Virus record (IMG/VR): IMGVR_UViG_3300035698_022762
Location: 16,389 to 80,388 of that record
Origin: a virus
DNA length: 64,000 nt
Strand: one strand, 5' to 3'
Position numbers and translations under genes: made by a program. Positions 19,301-26,845 of the stretch are shown here, in pieces (within the stretch, counting starts at the first letter, position 1; every line of letters begins with the position of its first letter). The notes beneath the pieces are model-generated. The model was given only the letters and a program-made list of their open reading frames with translations. It did not search any database and was not told the DNA's origin.

Positions 19301-19486
19301 GTATTTGTCGAAGTGAGGGGGTAAATTAGTAGAAACATGATGAACTATTTCTTCATCACCTTGTTTTATTTTTAAAGGGGGAATCGGCATTTCCATTAAC
19401 TGGATTAAGGCTGATTCCATTTGTTCATCAAACTTATCTGAACGTTTTGTATTTAACACATAATTAAAAAAAGAAGTATCTTTCAT
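16355..19486 (-). CDS. Very large protein of unknown function, probably virion-associated
   Basis: 1043 residues, mostly helical and charged, with no signal peptide or membrane segment. Landmarks are QFPPPQWAAAMNYRYTN (about 90), a Gly-rich stretch KMRGGIGGVAVAKGWRG (about 180-197), and a helical block near 655-735 (KPQIMYNVIAYVRRIT...). No NTPase, nuclease or polymerase motif was found. A T4-late-like box sits 16 bp before the ATG, suggesting late expression and a packaged or assembly role. It is transcribed away from the primase cluster. Confidence 0.6.
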   Translation of the reverse strand: MKDTSFFNYVLNTKRSDKFDEQMESALIQLMEMPIPPLKIKQGDEEIVHHVSTNLPPHFDKYDIFYLYQFPPPQWAAAMNYRYTNLLVRAKQAQEKGREFNDIQKIPLAGKRGATNIYNVNTFVNHLLDKFERAIDIEPLRGEKLTPDQKKEYARKAAEYKKQGIDKGGLIGADLSDAKMRGGIGGVAVAKGWRGSNYQSMSKAINGWKRNTLLLDPETKFGQDNIRMDSTGKQGETAYFNSHKLESIRNQMLKAGVPESSVFNVQKASEKHPDGGVFWGYERKTKKGNDYVESDVKDLPALLPGKQVHSKTFNRFEDVQNRIDFIRKLISDDESLDEFIRTDYNSSVNLIQQQLNTGKTTKLTMQQYQEAKSYKKLKLWLKSKKINIKDKEEVKKYLNDYIDSRLMPLRKHVIKNAKRLDAYDYAHAAFSGVRNSHDPLKVGMENPLYIGKEKYSFGNIWSGYRTVGGFNVGKNQKMMYHSDPKDWEELEPFFGGPVEGSAKSYLKSDDVEEIKKDTNEYLRKLKEKVTSNEDCVDWFVENGGVENLTAHDLEDLPNAEKGLKTAIEAEPENVPDLARKYYNELGRTSKGYKNLGEHDNPEQEVKISAIAQAVNSQIGKVKDRSLKAALEINKPQIMYNVIAYVRRITANPAFQEFLEKMRNGSSATEKHKSGTYLWLHLRSKVMTYLTLITQLDIDGTGTRRLKSKNVSASSSEGMETALQVMQKEKKQIDRSAFDDHKKGLLDSETKMLYRKNIPASDALSADFAGHSFANLFAAINNIKSSAPGNVSEKDMIANIAGAALMHHYFVKRFELAKKQKGEAFNEKEANEFAKEEMYKTFKGRQESGNNTPQQSPDKEVAPKQTDSLSIRRDFVNRVKSSFENGIEKWKDNHVLELFEQFALEKIYEIAKSVNPSIGDLEQFVDNYMKMDSPPAMTPQIKAQIDKMGMQAQGGKKFATHQMDIPKKMVDVISLYFTGSVYFGQAEKAAAQSAPVYMQGGLTPDEQERFKAGVKDTELELKKFNNNESFEVELDMLKNKFKLR

Positions 19487-19501
19487 ATATTCACCAAAAT
19501 C

Positions 19502-19511
19502 TATTTATATA
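19502..19511 (-). promoter_or_regulatory. T4-late-like promoter box
   Basis: On the minus strand the sequence reads TATATAAATA, containing the exact T4 late consensus TATAAATA, 16 bp before the ATG of the 1043-residue gene. The short leader that would result still includes a GGTGA ribosome binding site. Confidence 0.5.
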
Positions 19512-19599
19512 TCTTATCTATGATGTTGGCACTAATAATATATTTATTTTTACGTGGTGAAAGGACCAGCTAAGTCTAGGGAGCGGTTATAAAAAAAGA

Positions 19600-20010
19600 C
19601 TATTTTGATTCATATTTCAATTGTTCAGCTATTGTATTCAATTTTTTAATGTCGACAAAATTAGAATTGCTTGGGGAGCTGTTGATTTCCAATTCTTTTT
19701 CTTTCATCTTTTTAGCAGCATTTTCTTTAATGGATTTCAATTCATCAATAACTTTCTTTCCTTCTTCTGATTCTGCATCTACCATTTGTTCTTCTGCTAT
19801 ACCAACGATATGTTCTAAATTAAATGCAGTCATTTGCTCATTGCCCAATTGCTTTAAATAAAGCCACTTTGAGTCTATTTCTGTCACGAAACCTAAATAA
19901 TAATTGCTTATTTGTTTCAAATAAGTTTCAGGATTTTCCTCTTTAAAGTTCCTGTTTGTAGTAATTGTTATTATTGAGCATGGCTTGCCTTTAAAATATT
20001 CTATATTCAT
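19600..20010 (-). CDS. Hypothetical protein coupled to primase
   Basis: 136 residues. The N-terminal half (about 1-75) has a strand pattern ending in YYLGFVTEIDSKWLYLKQL...MTAFNLEHIVGI, like a small Sm/SH3-type beta-barrel. The rest is a charged helix. Its ATG overlaps the stop of the primase gene by 4 nt, so the two are co-translated and may work together in replication. This link is inference. Confidence 0.55.
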   Translation of the reverse strand: MNIEYFKGKPCSIITITTNRNFKEENPETYLKQISNYYLGFVTEIDSKWLYLKQLGNEQMTAFNLEHIVGIAEEQMVDAESEEGKKVIDELKSIKENAAKKMKEKELEINSSPSNSNFVDIKKLNTIAEQLKYESK

Positions 20011-21065
20011 TTTGATCTTATACTCCGTATTGATTTATTTAATATTGTGTCTTTTTCAAAACTGCGTATTTGGCTTTTAATGTACGAATCGATTAATCTT
20101 AAAGATGAATCTTCTAACATTTTATTCCAATCTTTATATTTTTTTGGCGGAAAGACATATTTCATTTTTTTAAATCCATTTTTCAACAACATGTCGCCAA
20201 TGTCCAATAATGCTTTGACCCCTGATTGATCGTTGTCCAAACATAAAACAGGCATAAGTCCTTCTATATAACCCATTTGCTTTTCCGATATAAATTTGCC
20301 ACCTAAAGCTGCACCTGCTTCTTTTGTGGCCAAGTGAAGTGTCTTTGCATCAAATTCTCCTTCGACCAAATAAACAGGACTTCCTTGTTTTGGCCAATTG
20401 GTCATAAAGACGACATCACTTTTACCAATGCCTATTTCTTTAGGTGGACCAAGATATCTTAACGCTTTTTTATTGTTTCCAATGAATCTAGTATTAAAAT
20501 ATATCAACATGCCTTTTGAATCAAAATATGGAATCAAAATTCTATTTCCGTATTGTGTCGACATGTCAGTGCAAATCATAAAATCATCAATTGGCATTTT
20601 TCTAGAATTTAAATATATTTCTGCTTCTGTTCTGAAATAGTTTTCTTCTGGCAATTCTGAAATTCGATAAGTCCCTTCTGGAAGATCAAGACCAGATTTT
20701 AAAACTTCATTTTCAACTGGTTTTTGTCTTTTGTTTTTGAAAAAGTCTTTTATTTTTTCTTCTAGTTCTTCTAGGTTGTACTCGCCAGTTCCTAAAGTTT
20801 CTAAAGCTTCATCAAATGGACACTTATCAACCTCCATTACGAGACTGACTAACGTCCCAACTTTATCGCTTTTAAAGCAACGATAAACTCCGTAGGGGCG
20901 TTCTTTGCTTCCTAATTTGCCACCATAGGGGTTGCACCATAAATGATGTTTGAAATCATCTTCTACAAAAATAGAATTTAACTTTATCTCATTTCCTTTT
21001 ACGACAACATCGCCATCCCACCTAGATTCACACCAAGATAAAAATTTATCAAATTTAATAGACAT
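20007..21065 (-). CDS. DNA primase, TOPRIM type (DnaG-like)
   Basis: 352 residues from ATG at 21065, with AAGGAA six bases upstream; a TTG one codon earlier is unlikely. The TOPRIM domain is clear: VYLVEGEFDAKTLHL (E235) and CLDNDQSG (D277, D279), the acidic triad for metal-dependent catalysis. The N-terminus has a CHC2-like but degenerate zinc-binding region (W-C44-N ... Y-R-C63). Between them, GNRILIPYFDSKG is the usual DnaG catalytic-core start. It would lay primers for phage replication. It is shorter than bacterial DnaG (about 600) and lacks the helicase-binding domain, as in many phage primases. Confidence 0.85.
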   Translation of the reverse strand: MSIKFDKFLSWCESRWDGDVVVKGNEIKLNSIFVEDDFKHHLWCNPYGGKLGSKERPYGVYRCFKSDKVGTLVSLVMEVDKCPFDEALETLGTGEYNLEELEEKIKDFFKNKRQKPVENEVLKSGLDLPEGTYRISELPEENYFRTEAEIYLNSRKMPIDDFMICTDMSTQYGNRILIPYFDSKGMLIYFNTRFIGNNKKALRYLGPPKEIGIGKSDVVFMTNWPKQGSPVYLVEGEFDAKTLHLATKEAGAALGGKFISEKQMGYIEGLMPVLCLDNDQSGVKALLDIGDMLLKNGFKKMKYVFPPKKYKDWNKMLEDSSLRLIDSYIKSQIRSFEKDTILNKSIRSIRSK

Positions 21066-21114
21066 CAAAATTCCTTATTGCTTTCCTAGTTTAAATAGTA
21101 TACAATTTCTCACT

Positions 21115-21894
21115 ATGCGTATCAAGAGTATATCAGTAAGTCGTTTAAACATCTGGCGAGAGTGCCAGCAGAAATATAAATATCAATATCATCTAAAACT
21201 TGATTCAATAGAAGAAGAACCTTTCTGTTTCATATATGGAAAAATAGTCCATAAAATAGCGGAAATCTATGTTGAATCTAAAGGCGATAAAACCTTATCA
21301 GAAGTCACTAAAAGTGTTTTAGATGGGGATGTACCTATAGATTATGATATTGTAAAAAATAAAGATGTGTTTGCTCCAAAATTACCACCAGATTACAAAA
21401 AAAGAATGCCAGAACATTTGAAATCTGTACAGAAATTAACAGACCAAATAGGGGTTGAAGGAATGGTCGAATACGAATTCCTTTATGATATAGACCCGCC
21501 TAATGAAAGAAAAGTTAGAGGATTTATAGATAGGCTAGTGATCAAAAATGACGAGTATTTTATTTTTGATTACAAAACATCTAAAAAGAATAAATTTAGA
21601 AAAACTAGAAGAAACATAACTTCCGATCTTCAATTGCAAACATATGCAATGGTTGTGAGAAATTTATTTAAAGTTCCAGCAAAAAAAATAACGGCTGGAC
21701 TGTATTATTTAGAAGGTGGCGAGTTGCTTGGTGCCAGTTTTAGTGAAAAAACTTTAGACAACGTACAGACTTTATTATTAGATACATATAAAGAAATAGA
21801 AAACATGCCAGAAGACGATGCTTGGGGAAATGTTGGACAACACTGCAACCGATGTGACTGGCGTAAAATATGTCCTTTTTATAGGTTAACTTAA
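21115..21894 (+). CDS. PD-(D/E)XK nuclease, RecB/Cas4-like
   Basis: 259 residues. The start is taken at ATG 21115 because earlier in-frame codons lie inside the divergent primase gene. N-terminal SRLNIWRECQQKYKYQYHL and GKIVHKIAE are the RecB/Cas4 opening motifs. The catalytic core is VRGFIDRLVIKNDEYFIFDYKTSKK (GxxDR...DxK). QLQTYA follows, and the C-terminal HCNRCDWRKICPF, with the early Cys, can hold an Fe-S cluster as in Cas4 and AddB. It is likely a recombination or DNA-processing exonuclease beside the primase. It is 20 kb from the cas genes; I do not assign it to the CRISPR system. Confidence 0.75.
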   Translation: MRIKSISVSRLNIWRECQQKYKYQYHLKLDSIEEEPFCFIYGKIVHKIAEIYVESKGDKTLSEVTKSVLDGDVPIDYDIVKNKDVFAPKLPPDYKKRMPEHLKSVQKLTDQIGVEGMVEYEFLYDIDPPNERKVRGFIDRLVIKNDEYFIFDYKTSKKNKFRKTRRNITSDLQLQTYAMVVRNLFKVPAKKITAGLYYLEGGELLGASFSEKTLDNVQTLLLDTYKEIENMPEDDAWGNVGQHCNRCDWRKICPFYRLT

Positions 21895-22326
21895 ATGATT
21901 ACTGTTACTATTCATCATAATATATTTTTAAATATTTTGGAAAGAACCAATCTTGTATCTGGAAAAACAATAGAGAAAACAGGTGTTTGCGTATCTGTTT
22001 GGTACAACAAAGGCAAAACTTCTGAACCTGCACAAGAAGTATTTGTTAAATATATCTTAACAAATACTTCTGAAGATTCTCCAATATTATTGACCAAAGA
22101 TGGCTTTAAAATTAATCTTCCAAAACCAGAAAAATTCGAAAAAAATGAAGTTCCACCCCCTAATCCATATTATCTTTTAGATGAAAAATATGGAGGCGAA
22201 AATGGGATATTGTCTTTTAAAGAATATCATCGCACCAAAGGTAAAGAAAGAATTAATTGTTGTCATACTGTTGATATCTCAACAACAGAACAGTTGGAAA
22301 ATTCTTTAACTAGGACAATCTCGTAA
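21895..22326 (+). CDS. Hypothetical protein
   Basis: 143 residues, starting immediately after the nuclease stop. Beta-rich, with a Pro-rich stretch KPEKFEKNEVPPPNPYYLL in the middle. It has a 21-nt tail-to-tail overlap with the minus-strand virion-like gene. No family recognised. Confidence 0.5.
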   Translation: MITVTIHHNIFLNILERTNLVSGKTIEKTGVCVSVWYNKGKTSEPAQEVFVKYILTNTSEDSPILLTKDGFKINLPKPEKFEKNEVPPPNPYYLLDEKYGGENGILSFKEYHRTKGKERINCCHTVDISTTEQLENSLTRTIS

Positions 22327-22815
22327 AGAAAGTCCTATTCGCATACTGATAGATTCATTCGAACTTACAGATATTGGCGAAGTAAATGGCACGCTAGATA
22401 TCAATTGACCACTGTCGTCACTAGCTGTTGTCAAAAACAAATTCTTAACTGCTAATGGATATCCACTAGCACCAGCCGAAAAAGTTAATACGGGACTATT
22501 TGTTTGAGTTACGCCACTAATGGTAGTTAATGTAAACTGCCCTGTGGATGCAATAGGTCGTCTGATATAGCCTGTACTTGCAGAAGGCTCGTTAGTTATA
22601 TCTGCTATCGTATCTGTTGCTGCTAAACTACTTCTTGTGTCCAACCCAAAATAAAAATTATCAGGTATGTCATTGCCAGTAAAAACCGCACCTAACATAA
22701 AAGCTTCACCTTCTGTGTGAAATATATTTTTCAAATTGTTGTCAGACCAAATAGTGTCACCTGATTTATTCAGGTGTTTTATTTCTAATATTTTTACTAA
22801 TCCATTCCAGTTCAT
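22306..22815 (-). CDS. Putative virion structural protein
   Basis: 169 residues, rich in Ser/Thr/Gly with alternating beta pattern (TGQFTLTTISGVTQTNSPVL and similar), resembling small tail or baseplate beta-sandwich proteins. The segment IFHTEGEAFMLGAVFTG is seen in phage tail-associated proteins that start with a short N-terminal strand. Similar in style to the 381-residue protein at 26845. Structural role is inferred from composition. Confidence 0.5.
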   Translation of the reverse strand: MNWNGLVKILEIKHLNKSGDTIWSDNNLKNIFHTEGEAFMLGAVFTGNDIPDNFYFGLDTRSSLAATDTIADITNEPSASTGYIRRPIASTGQFTLTTISGVTQTNSPVLTFSAGASGYPLAVKNLFLTTASDDSGQLISSVPFTSPISVSSNESISMRIGLSLRDCPS

Positions 22816-22835
22816 AGTACTATATATTAGTAGCG

Positions 22836-23105
22836 ATGAACATATCTTTTAAAAAATGGTTAAATGAAATATCTCATGATAGCGGGATAATAACAAAAGC
22901 CCCTATGCCACACCAGATGGGCGTAACAGGGGCTTTTCCAGTTCATTACGGTAAAGGCAACGCTGATCCTGAAAACCAAGACGGACAACTGCCTCCGGTG
23001 GTTTCTAAGAAGAATCGAAAGCACAAGAGAACAAAAGCTCGCCGGGGATTTTTTCATCCAGAAGGAGATGCTTTTCCCATAATCTCCAAATCTTCCATTC
23101 TTTAG
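22836..23105 (+). CDS. Small protein with putative capsid-targeting N-terminus
   Basis: 89 residues starting MNISFKKWLNE, matching the N-termini at 9511, 33982 (minus) and 60756 and the form of T4 capsid-targeting peptides. The rest is Gly/Pro-rich and ends basic (KKNRKHKRTKARRG). The last 101 nt overlap the 3' end of the minus-strand gene, which is long; the gene may really be shorter in function or the overlap real. An encapsidated DNA-binding role is speculative. Confidence 0.45.
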   Translation: MNISFKKWLNEISHDSGIITKAPMPHQMGVTGAFPVHYGKGNADPENQDGQLPPVVSKKNRKHKRTKARRGFFHPEGDAFPIISKSSIL

Positions 23106-23637
23106 GATGTTCGTCTAATATAAGCTTTTGTTGTTCCAACATAATCATATTATACGTACTTACAGTAAAAGAAAACAATTTACTGTATAACATCTTATTT
23201 ATCTCGGATATGTCTGGATAATATATATCGGTAAACGCATGCCACAACCATCTTTTTTTTGCTTTTAAATGTTGTTTGGATGAATTAAATTCGTCGTAAA
23301 ACTTTTCATAAAGATTTTTTGAAATAGGATTGTTGTAAGTGTTGTAGTTTGTAGGTATGGGATTTTCTAAATAACTAAATATATTATAGCCCGGAACAAC
23401 AACACGTTTATCGTTAAATGGGTCTTGTGTAAAAAATTCGATCATTTCTGGCAATGGTTGATCTTTTTTGCATTCTGAAATCTTCCACTGTTTTACATAC
23501 CAGCCATCATCTAATTTGTCTAAATGTATAACCAATCTTTCTTTCACCCATCTACCAATAAGAAATACAGTAATTGGGTATTCTACAATATTCCCAATAG
23601 TTCCAGACCTAATTAAATATTCTATTCCTAAATTCAT
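23005..23637 (-). CDS. Hypothetical protein
   Basis: 210 residues. Aromatic-rich mixed alpha/beta protein (WYVKQWKISECKKD, PNSW-free), with a Trp-rich C-terminal region (KEWKIWRLWEKHLLL). It starts directly after the stop of the acidic protein gene, so the two form an operon. No family recognised. Confidence 0.5.
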   Translation of the reverse strand: MNLGIEYLIRSGTIGNIVEYPITVFLIGRWVKERLVIHLDKLDDGWYVKQWKISECKKDQPLPEMIEFFTQDPFNDKRVVVPGYNIFSYLENPIPTNYNTYNNPISKNLYEKFYDEFNSSKQHLKAKKRWLWHAFTDIYYPDISEINKMLYSKLFSFTVSTYNMIMLEQQKLILDEHPKEWKIWRLWEKHLLLDEKIPGELLFSCAFDSS

Positions 23638-23641
23638 TTAA

Positions 23642-23845
23642 CTATAAATCATTCCATTCGTCTTCTTCGTCTTCTTCTTCTTCGTCATCGTCTTCCCATT
23701 CTTCTTCATCGTCGTCATCATCAATATCATAGTAAAGATCATCTTCATCTTCATCATCATCTTCGAAATCATCATCATCAAAATCGTCACCGTCCCAAAT
23801 GCTATCTTCGTTGTCGTCGTCCCAAACACTTTTAGTATGCGCCAT
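23642..23845 (-). CDS. Extremely acidic small protein
   Basis: 67 residues, of which about two thirds are Asp or Glu, with runs such as DDDDFEDDDEDEDD. A good ribosome binding site (AAGGAG) precedes the ATG. Such poly-acidic proteins can mimic DNA or bind basic proteins; phage examples inhibit host nucleases or histone-like proteins. Low complexity prevents a family call. Confidence 0.6.
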   Translation of the reverse strand: MAHTKSVWDDDNEDSIWDGDDFDDDDFEDDDEDEDDLYYDIDDDDDEEEWEDDDEEEEDEEDEWNDL

Positions 23846-23893
23846 TTTTTTTCTCCTTAATTTTGAATTAGTTTTTGATACATATTAAATAGA

Positions 23894-24367
23894 ATGCGAT
23901 TAACAATTTTTAAAACTATTTTTTTAATTTTTATAGCTATTTCTTTCAATGGATGCATTGCACTTACCCCATTGAAAGCAGTAGCTGGTCCCTTAATAGA
24001 TGCTTATGTGATTTGGCGAGATGGCGAAGCACACAAATTCTATTATTATGACAGTAAAGTAGTATATCGAGCAGCTAGACGTGCTTCAATAAAAATGGAT
24101 ATGGAAATAGAAAAAACATTGCCTCCCAATAAAAAAGATTATAAATTTGTGGCAGGGGGGAATAACAAATTTAAAATCCACATTGAACATTATGATCTTA
24201 ACATCACAAGATTAAACGTTAGAATAAACTTTTTAGGCGACAAACAATTTGCTGAACTGTTTTATTCTCTAGTTGATAAAGAATTAAATAGAATAGACTA
24301 TCTCCCCACAGGCCGTCCGGGAAATTTAGATGAAATAGGCACTTTAAAAGAAATTTTGAAGCTTTAA
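23894..24367 (+). CDS. DUF3568-like lipoprotein
   Basis: 157 residues. The first 21 residues form a signal peptide (RLTIFKTIFLIFIAISFNGC) ending in a lipobox-like FNGC, so it is probably lipidated at Cys21 and held in the cell envelope. The mature part (YVIWRDGEAHKFYYYDSKVVYRAA..., then a VRINFLGDK strand) fits the DUF3568 family of small bacterial lipoproteins. In a phage this suggests superinfection exclusion or envelope alteration in the infected cell. It overlaps the convergent protease gene by 4 nt. Confidence 0.65.
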   Translation: MRLTIFKTIFLIFIAISFNGCIALTPLKAVAGPLIDAYVIWRDGEAHKFYYYDSKVVYRAARRASIKMDMEIEKTLPPNKKDYKFVAGGNNKFKIHIEHYDLNITRLNVRINFLGDKQFAELFYSLVDKELNRIDYLPTGRPGNLDEIGTLKEILKL

Positions 24368-25746
24368 TCGATAAAATTCCTAATCAGTTTTCCATTTTTC
24401 ACAAACCACTTTTTGTCAATGTTCAAATTTTCATCTTGGTTAAATTCTACTTCTTCGTTCTCATAAATGGAATTTAAACAATACGCAGCATCAATTAAAC
24501 AATCTTCTTCTTCGCTTCTTATTTCTTCAATTAAATTCCCATGTTGATCAAACTCAAAATAAATATCATTTGGTATTTCTATTTCCAAATTGAATAAAGG
24601 GTTTTCGTTTTTACTTAATGAGCGAACCATATAATCAGATAAAACAACAGTTTTGTTTGTAGACAATTTTGCTATAGTGCCTGTAGGATGTTCATATATC
24701 TCATTTGGTTCAAAGTCTAAGTCAGACCATTTTTTTCCAGAAAGCATAGAAACTTTTTGTTCAATAATTTTACGTTGCGTAAACACCGTTCGCATGATAT
24801 CTGAATTTTTTCCGCCATTACGACGCTCTATAGCAAGCATGGTTTTTGCAACACCATTTAAAAAATTCTTGGTTCTTGGCGCTTTTTTGGAAGCGAGTAA
24901 AAAGCATTTTAACAATTGGTTTCTAGCTTCTATTAAAGCCAATTCTGGTGATTGCGAATTCATTTCTCTTTCGAAAATCCTTACCATAATTTCATACCAA
25001 GCTCCAACGAAAACTCTGCCAAAACTGTGACATTCAGCAGCTAGTTCATCATGTGGGGCATTTTCATTTAAAAATGCAGGATTTATATAATTGAATTTTT
25101 TAGTGGCGTCTCGTAAAGAATCGTGCCAATTCCTGTTTTTGCCTTGGGTAGATTTGTATATCAATATGCCTACTTCTTCGCCTACTCTAGAAATAACGTT
25201 GGTTCCCATCAAATTACCATCTGTTTCTTTTAAAGCGTACTTTATGACTGAATCATATTCCATGATAGAGCAAATAGCTGTAATGTCAGCAAAAGCTTCA
25301 TGAAAAGACCAAGTTTCTAATGATGGCAATGCCCACAAATCTTTTCTCAATGCATCTAATATAGCATGTCCCAATTCGTGGGCAACAATGTCTGCTGAAT
25401 CCGCCGTATATATTGTTTTATCTTCAGCAGTGTGATAAAAGAATTTTAAAGATTTTCTATCATAAAAAGCATTTATGTTTTCACCGGCTCTAGGATACGC
25501 TTTTAGTGTGTCGACAGCAGCCCATTTTTGAAAAGGACGATCTAAAGTGTGTTGCATTAAATTTATGCAATTAGTTAACGTTACATAACATCCAGTTGCT
25601 TGTGATTTTTCAGACCCAAATTTTGGTATACCCTTTCTAGGCTTACCAACAACTTGAATGTTGGGGAATGTCGATTCTGGAATTTCTGTATCAATTACCA
25701 AATTGGGGGTAGTAGGGTCATTAACTAAATATTTGAATTTTGACAT
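24364..25746 (-). CDS. Zinc metallopeptidase (gluzincin, M4-like motif)
   Basis: 460 residues with a strong AAAGGAG site. VAHELGHAILDAL (residues 122-134) is the HExxH zinc site. Twenty-odd residues later FHEAFADI (149-156) supplies the third ligand Glu in the (N/H)EAxAD pattern of thermolysin-like gluzincins. No signal peptide, so it acts in the cytoplasm or is packaged. The C-terminal 200 residues are not recognised. Possible roles are prohead or host-protein cleavage, or cell-surface degradation after release. Confidence 0.7.
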   Translation of the reverse strand: MSKFKYLVNDPTTPNLVIDTEIPESTFPNIQVVGKPRKGIPKFGSEKSQATGCYVTLTNCINLMQHTLDRPFQKWAAVDTLKAYPRAGENINAFYDRKSLKFFYHTAEDKTIYTADSADIVAHELGHAILDALRKDLWALPSLETWSFHEAFADITAICSIMEYDSVIKYALKETDGNLMGTNVISRVGEEVGILIYKSTQGKNRNWHDSLRDATKKFNYINPAFLNENAPHDELAAECHSFGRVFVGAWYEIMVRIFEREMNSQSPELALIEARNQLLKCFLLASKKAPRTKNFLNGVAKTMLAIERRNGGKNSDIMRTVFTQRKIIEQKVSMLSGKKWSDLDFEPNEIYEHPTGTIAKLSTNKTVVLSDYMVRSLSKNENPLFNLEIEIPNDIYFEFDQHGNLIEEIRSEEEDCLIDAAYCLNSIYENEEVEFNQDENLNIDKKWFVKNGKLIRNFID

Positions 25747-25775
25747 AAAATCTCCTTTTACTAATATCTATTAAT

Positions 25776-26366
25776 ATGAATGATAAAGAAAAAAGAATTC
25801 AAGAACAAAGAACAATAGAAGCGGCCAAAAAGAATTTGTCCATAAAGGGCATTTGTATAGCAAAAAACTTAGGACAACCAATGGTGCTTCATGATATTGG
25901 AGGATTTTCAGAAAAATATGAAGCTATGGATGTCTACAATCTAGATGATGAACCAAATGAAAATGAAATGCCTTATTATCTTGAAAGTGGCGGGACGTTT
26001 TTGGAAGAACCTTATTCTAGTGAGTGGCAAGAAAGAAATTATAACATAGATCGCACACAACCAGCAATGCTTGGGTATTATTACAATGGACTTAGAAGTG
26101 GATTTAATTTGGAAATAAAACAGTCTATTATAGAAAAAGTTTTAATTATAAGACATGCTGGAAAAGAGGTTTATAAAGACTTCGGTGGGGATTTACACAT
26201 ATACGTTCCAGACGACACATGGGAGAATATGATTAATGTATTGTACAATTCAGCATTAAAAGTAAAAAAGAATACTACTAAAATCAAAAAAGAAGAAATG
26301 AAAAAAGATACAGATAAAAAAATAAAAGATTTTTGGAATAAAATAAAATCAAAATGGGGAGTTTAG
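25776..26366 (+). CDS. Hypothetical protein
   Basis: 196 residues. The middle contains PYYLESGGTFLEEPYSSEWQERNYN and a later HIYVPDDTWENMINVLY. The C-terminal 40 residues are a Lys-rich helix. It is divergent from the protease gene and overlaps the convergent membrane-anchor gene by 4 nt. No family recognised. Confidence 0.5.
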   Translation: MNDKEKRIQEQRTIEAAKKNLSIKGICIAKNLGQPMVLHDIGGFSEKYEAMDVYNLDDEPNENEMPYYLESGGTFLEEPYSSEWQERNYNIDRTQPAMLGYYYNGLRSGFNLEIKQSIIEKVLIIRHAGKEVYKDFGGDLHIYVPDDTWENMINVLYNSALKVKKNTTKIKKEEMKKDTDKKIKDFWNKIKSKWGV

Positions 26367-26845
26367 GTTAAAATAATATATGCTAATATTCCTATTAGTA
26401 TGATTACTATCCCCCATAAAAAATCGAATTTTACAAAACTAGATTTTTTATTCTTTTTTTTCTCAATAATTGAGGAAGCAGAAACGTTGACATTTTCTTT
26501 GGTTAAAATCCTTACAACTCTAAGTAATGCTTCTTTCAAATCGTATCTAGTTACATAATTGTCTTCATCGTTTTTCAACGCACTAACGTTTTCTTCTTCT
26601 TTTTCTTCTAAAGGATGTTCAATGTGTTCTATTGAAGAATCAATGATTTGTCCATCTTCATTGTAATCAAATACTTCTCTTTTAACTATAACTGGCTCTT
26701 TGTATTCGACGATCTTTTTTTCTAGATATTTAGGCAATTCTGGTTCTACATACAATTCTACAGTTTTGGTGTTCCCATCAATAGATGTTACACGTTTTCC
26801 TTTACGACCATCTTCCAACCAAATTAATTCAATAGTTTTTTCCAT
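26363..26845 (-). CDS. Tail-anchored membrane protein
   Basis: 160 residues. A single hydrophobic helix closes the protein (FLWGIVIILIGILAYIIL, residues about 141-159). The preceding part is charged and cytosolic-looking. The ATG shares its A with the TAA of the upstream virion-like gene, so it is coupled to it. The topology is typical of small phage membrane proteins; the function is unknown. Confidence 0.5.
   Translation of the reverse strand: MEKTIELIWLEDGRKGKRVTSIDGNTKTVELYVEPELPKYLEKKIVEYKEPVIVKREVFDYNEDGQIIDSSIEHIEHPLEEKEEENVSALKNDEDNYVTRYDLKEALLRVVRILTKENVNVSASSIIEKKKNKKSSFVKFDFLWGIVIILIGILAYIILT

Noticed and set aside
21115-21894. RecB/Cas4-like nuclease as the Cas4 of the CRISPR system
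   Set aside because: Type I-E systems do not use Cas4, and the gene sits with the primase 20 kb away; a recombination role fits better.
23638-23829. Met/Lys-rich frame overlapping the acidic protein gene
   Set aside because: It is the neighbouring frame of the GAT/GAA-rich sequence; only the Asp/Glu frame has an AAGGAG site and proper coupling.
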